Part shown: positions 4,971 to 6,054 of the stretch, piece after piece | How positions within the stretch are numbered: position 1 is the first letter of the stretch | How the letters are laid out: every line of letters begins with the position of its first letter | NCBI GenBank assembly: GCA_003139975.1 | Contig: PLHN01000231.1 | Coordinates: 1 to 6,054, forward strand | Source: Acidobacteriaceae bacterium | GTDB taxonomy: Bacteria > Acidobacteriota > Terriglobia > Terriglobales > Acidobacteriaceae | Reading direction: 5' to 3' | DNA: 6,054 bases | Made by a program: the position numbers and the translations under genes | The notes under the pieces: generated by a model | What the model was told of the DNA's origin: nothing | Seen by the model: only the letters and a program-made list of their open reading frames with translations | The model's database searches: none

Positions 4971-5294
4971 TCAGCCCACAACCGGCTGCTGTTGCCCGCC
5001 GGCGGGAGCGGGCAGTACGGCCGGCTCCTCGGGCATGACGATCCAGGCAAGAATGTAGGCAAATACACCGGGGAAAAATCCCGCGGCAAAGGTCAGGAAG
5101 ACCCAGAGGATGCGGACCAGGGAAACATCGAGGTCGAGATGGTGGGCGACCCCGGCGCATACGCCCGCGATCTTACGGTCGAAGCGGGGACGAATCAGCC
5201 GTGTCGCCGAATAAGAATGGCCGACGGTGTGTCCACAGTGAGAACAATAATTGGCTTGATCCGCGATGGCTTGGCCGCATGCGTTGCAGTACAT
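4971..5294 (-). CDS. Zinc-ribbon plus PspC-domain membrane protein
   Basis: 107 residues from the ATG at 5292-5294, chosen because GGGAGG lies 5 bases upstream and a perfect TATAAT just before it; a longer reading to 5381 would run through that promoter. An N-terminal zinc ribbon (Cys3-x2-Cys6 and Cys17-x2-Cys20, CNACG...CSHCG) is followed by a linker and a PspC domain (about 32-90): RLIRPRFDRKIAGVCAGVAHHL, then DVSLVRILWVFLTF and a hydrophobic transmembrane stretch FFPGVFAYILAWIVMPEE (about 73-90), with a short Pro/Gln-rich tail. In Proteobacteria, PspC is an inner-membrane partner of PspA/PspB in the envelope-stress response; stand-alone zinc-ribbon-PspC proteins are common elsewhere and their role is less clear. 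No pspA, pspB or pspF is seen in the window. It likely heads a unit with the downstream hydrolase. Confidence 0.92.
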   Translation of the reverse strand: MYCNACGQAIADQANYCSHCGHTVGHSYSATRLIRPRFDRKIAGVCAGVAHHLDLDVSLVRILWVFLTFAAGFFPGVFAYILAWIVMPEEPAVLPAPAGGQQQPVVG

Positions 5295-5299
5295 GGTCG

Positions 5300-5305
5300 C
5301 CTCCC
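5300..5305 (-). promoter_or_regulatory. Shine-Dalgarno GGGAGG of the PspC gene
   Basis: Minus-strand GGGAGG, 5 bases before the ATG at 5294. Together with the TATAAT at 5313-5318 it rules out the longer in-frame start at 5381. Confidence 0.75.
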
Positions 5306-5312
5306 ACACTGC

Positions 5313-5342
5313 ATTATACGAACGGGCGCGAGGAAATGTTCC
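5313..5342 (-). promoter_or_regulatory. Sigma-70-type promoter of the PspC gene
   Basis: A perfect -10 TATAAT (5313-5318, minus strand) with a weak -35 GGAACA (5337-5342, 3 of 6) at 18-bp spacing; TTGGAA overlaps it but would be 20 bp away. Predicted transcription start about 5306, giving a roughly 12-base leader that begins with the Shine-Dalgarno. This is the best promoter in the window. Confidence 0.6.
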
Positions 5343-5380
5343 AACGCTGACGGGTGCCGGGGCCGTTCGAGATCTTCCCA

Positions 5381-5437
5381 TGTCATCCTGAGCGGAGCTT
5401 GCTGTTCCCTACGAACAGCCAGCGGAGTCGAAGGCTC
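5381..5437. repeat. TGTCATCCTGAGCGGAGC-type dispersed repeat with hairpin
   Basis: The element begins TGTCATCCTGAGCGGAGCTT and ends CGGAGTCGAAGGCTCCT, a pattern I recall as a widespread intergenic repeat (TCATCCTGAGC...GTCGAAGG) in many bacterial genomes. Its centre is a perfect hairpin GCTGTTC-CCTAC-GAACAGC (5401-5419), and AGCGGAG is repeated directly (5391-5397 and 5421-5427). It abuts the stop codon of the TPR gene (5438-5440) and lies upstream of the PspC promoter, so it separates the two units and may act as a 3'-end structure for the TPR mRNA. Confidence 0.75.
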
Positions 5438-6054
5438 CTACTCCCGGTAGGCGACTTTCAGTCTCTGGCGAGCTTTATCCGCCTCGGCGCTGCCGGAGTT
5501 GACGGCGACGACAGCCGCATACTTCCTTACGGCAAGGTCGCGGTTCTGGAGCTGGTCATACATTTCCCCAGCCCCAAGGTTGGCTTTCTGCAGGAACTCG
5601 GGATCAGCATTGGCAACCTCGCTGACCTGCTCATAGGCGGCTGCTGCGGCCGCATATTTCTTCTCGCCGCGCAACAGGTCGCCCAGTGCGAGCGCCGCCA
5701 GTTCGTAATGCAGGGGTCCGTATTTCCCCTCGCGTCCGTTTTGCCAAACGGTGCGATATTGCTGCTCGGCGAGGTCGAGCTTACCCATGACGCGCAATAG
5801 GTTGCCCTGCTCGAGAGGCAGAAGATAATTGCGGGGGAAGCGGGGGGCGAGTGCTCTGGCAACTTCAAGCGACTCAGCGTTGCGATGCTCGCGTCGCAGG
5901 AAGACAAGCAGGACCAAGCCGGCGTCGACGCTGGTTTCCCCATTGGAGTGGTAGGCATCATAGAGATATTGAATGCCTTTTTGTTTGTCGCCGCTTAGTC
6001 CCACGAGCGCTACAGCGACTTTGACCGTGAACGGCAGGCTACCCATAACATAGT
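5438..6054 (-). CDS. TPR-repeat protein, N-terminus outside the window
   Basis: The frame stays open through the right edge: the ATG at 6044-6046 is preceded in frame by Tyr-Val codons and has no Shine-Dalgarno, so the gene most likely begins beyond 6054; 204 residues are visible. It is helical and Ala/Leu-rich throughout. Counting from that Met, TPR-like units are visible at about 74-107 (GNLLRVMGKLDLAEQQYRTV), 113-146 (LALGDLLRGEKKYAAAAAAY) and 153-186 (LGAGEMYDQLQNRDLAVRKY), with the canonical small residue plus Leu/Tyr/Ala spacing. The N-terminal part (VGLSGDKQKGIQYLYDAYH) reads as another helical repeat. TPR proteins are protein-protein interaction scaffolds, often in envelope or secretion-linked assemblies; partner and location are not visible here because the N-terminus (possible signal peptide) is missing. 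The dispersed repeat begins right at its stop codon. Confidence 0.85.
   Translation of the reverse strand, partial: YVMGSLPFTVKVAVALVGLSGDKQKGIQYLYDAYHSNGETSVDAGLVLLVFLRREHRNAESLEVARALAPRFPRNYLLPLEQGNLLRVMGKLDLAEQQYRTVWQNGREGKYGPLHYELAALALGDLLRGEKKYAAAAAAYEQVSEVANADPEFLQKANLGAGEMYDQLQNRDLAVRKYAAVVAVNSGSAEADKARQRLKVAYRE

Noticed and set aside
5295..5381. N-terminal extension of the PspC gene to 5381
   Set aside because: It would run through a perfect TATAAT promoter and the Shine-Dalgarno, and adds residues that do not fit before a zinc ribbon.

Overview
The window looks like a piece of a GC-rich Acidobacteriota chromosome (Terriglobia-like). This rests on family resemblance recalled from memory, not on a search: the C-terminal domain of the first gene, the 40-residue MAKIIEFYVP microprotein, the 132-residue protein of unknown function and the TPR protein all resemble proteins I associate with that phylum. 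Nothing in the window (no integrase, transposase or phage gene) points to a mobile island. It reads as ordinary chromosome with repeat-rich intergenic spacers.

Layout: one rightward gene enters from the left edge and stops at 598 (C-terminal part of a glycine-rich, probably membrane-associated protein). Everything to its right is on the minus strand. Read in the direction of transcription, from the right edge, these are: a TPR-repeat protein (partial, running off the window), a zinc-ribbon/PspC membrane protein, an alpha/beta hydrolase, a 132-aa conserved protein of unknown function, a Tat-exported amidase-signature enzyme, a single-pass membrane protein with a coiled coil, and a 40-aa microprotein broken by a one-base frameshift in a run of seven A. 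The PspC and hydrolase genes are 42 bp apart and may be co-transcribed. The others are separated by spacers that carry their own start signals or repeats, so they are probably single transcription units rather than a pathway operon. I see no shared pathway that ties the genes together.

The spacers are the most distinctive part. They hold (i) a ~125-bp palindromic REP-like element between the convergent genes (604-728), (ii) a related-looking TGTCATCCTGAGCGGAGC element with a perfect hairpin (5381-5437), (iii) a long inverted repeat whose two arms are built of 7-bp units and differ by exactly one unit (3509-3599), and (iv) five tandem copies of the heptamer TTGGCTC (4059-4093). Two genes (amidase and the 132-aa protein) have a -10-like hexamer so close to the start codon, and no Shine-Dalgarno, that leaderless or near-leaderless mRNAs are likely. 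Three others have clear GGGAGG/GAGGTGG Shine-Dalgarno sites. I found no convincing new multi-gene system. The best leads are the frameshifted microprotein and the heptamer-phased repeats.
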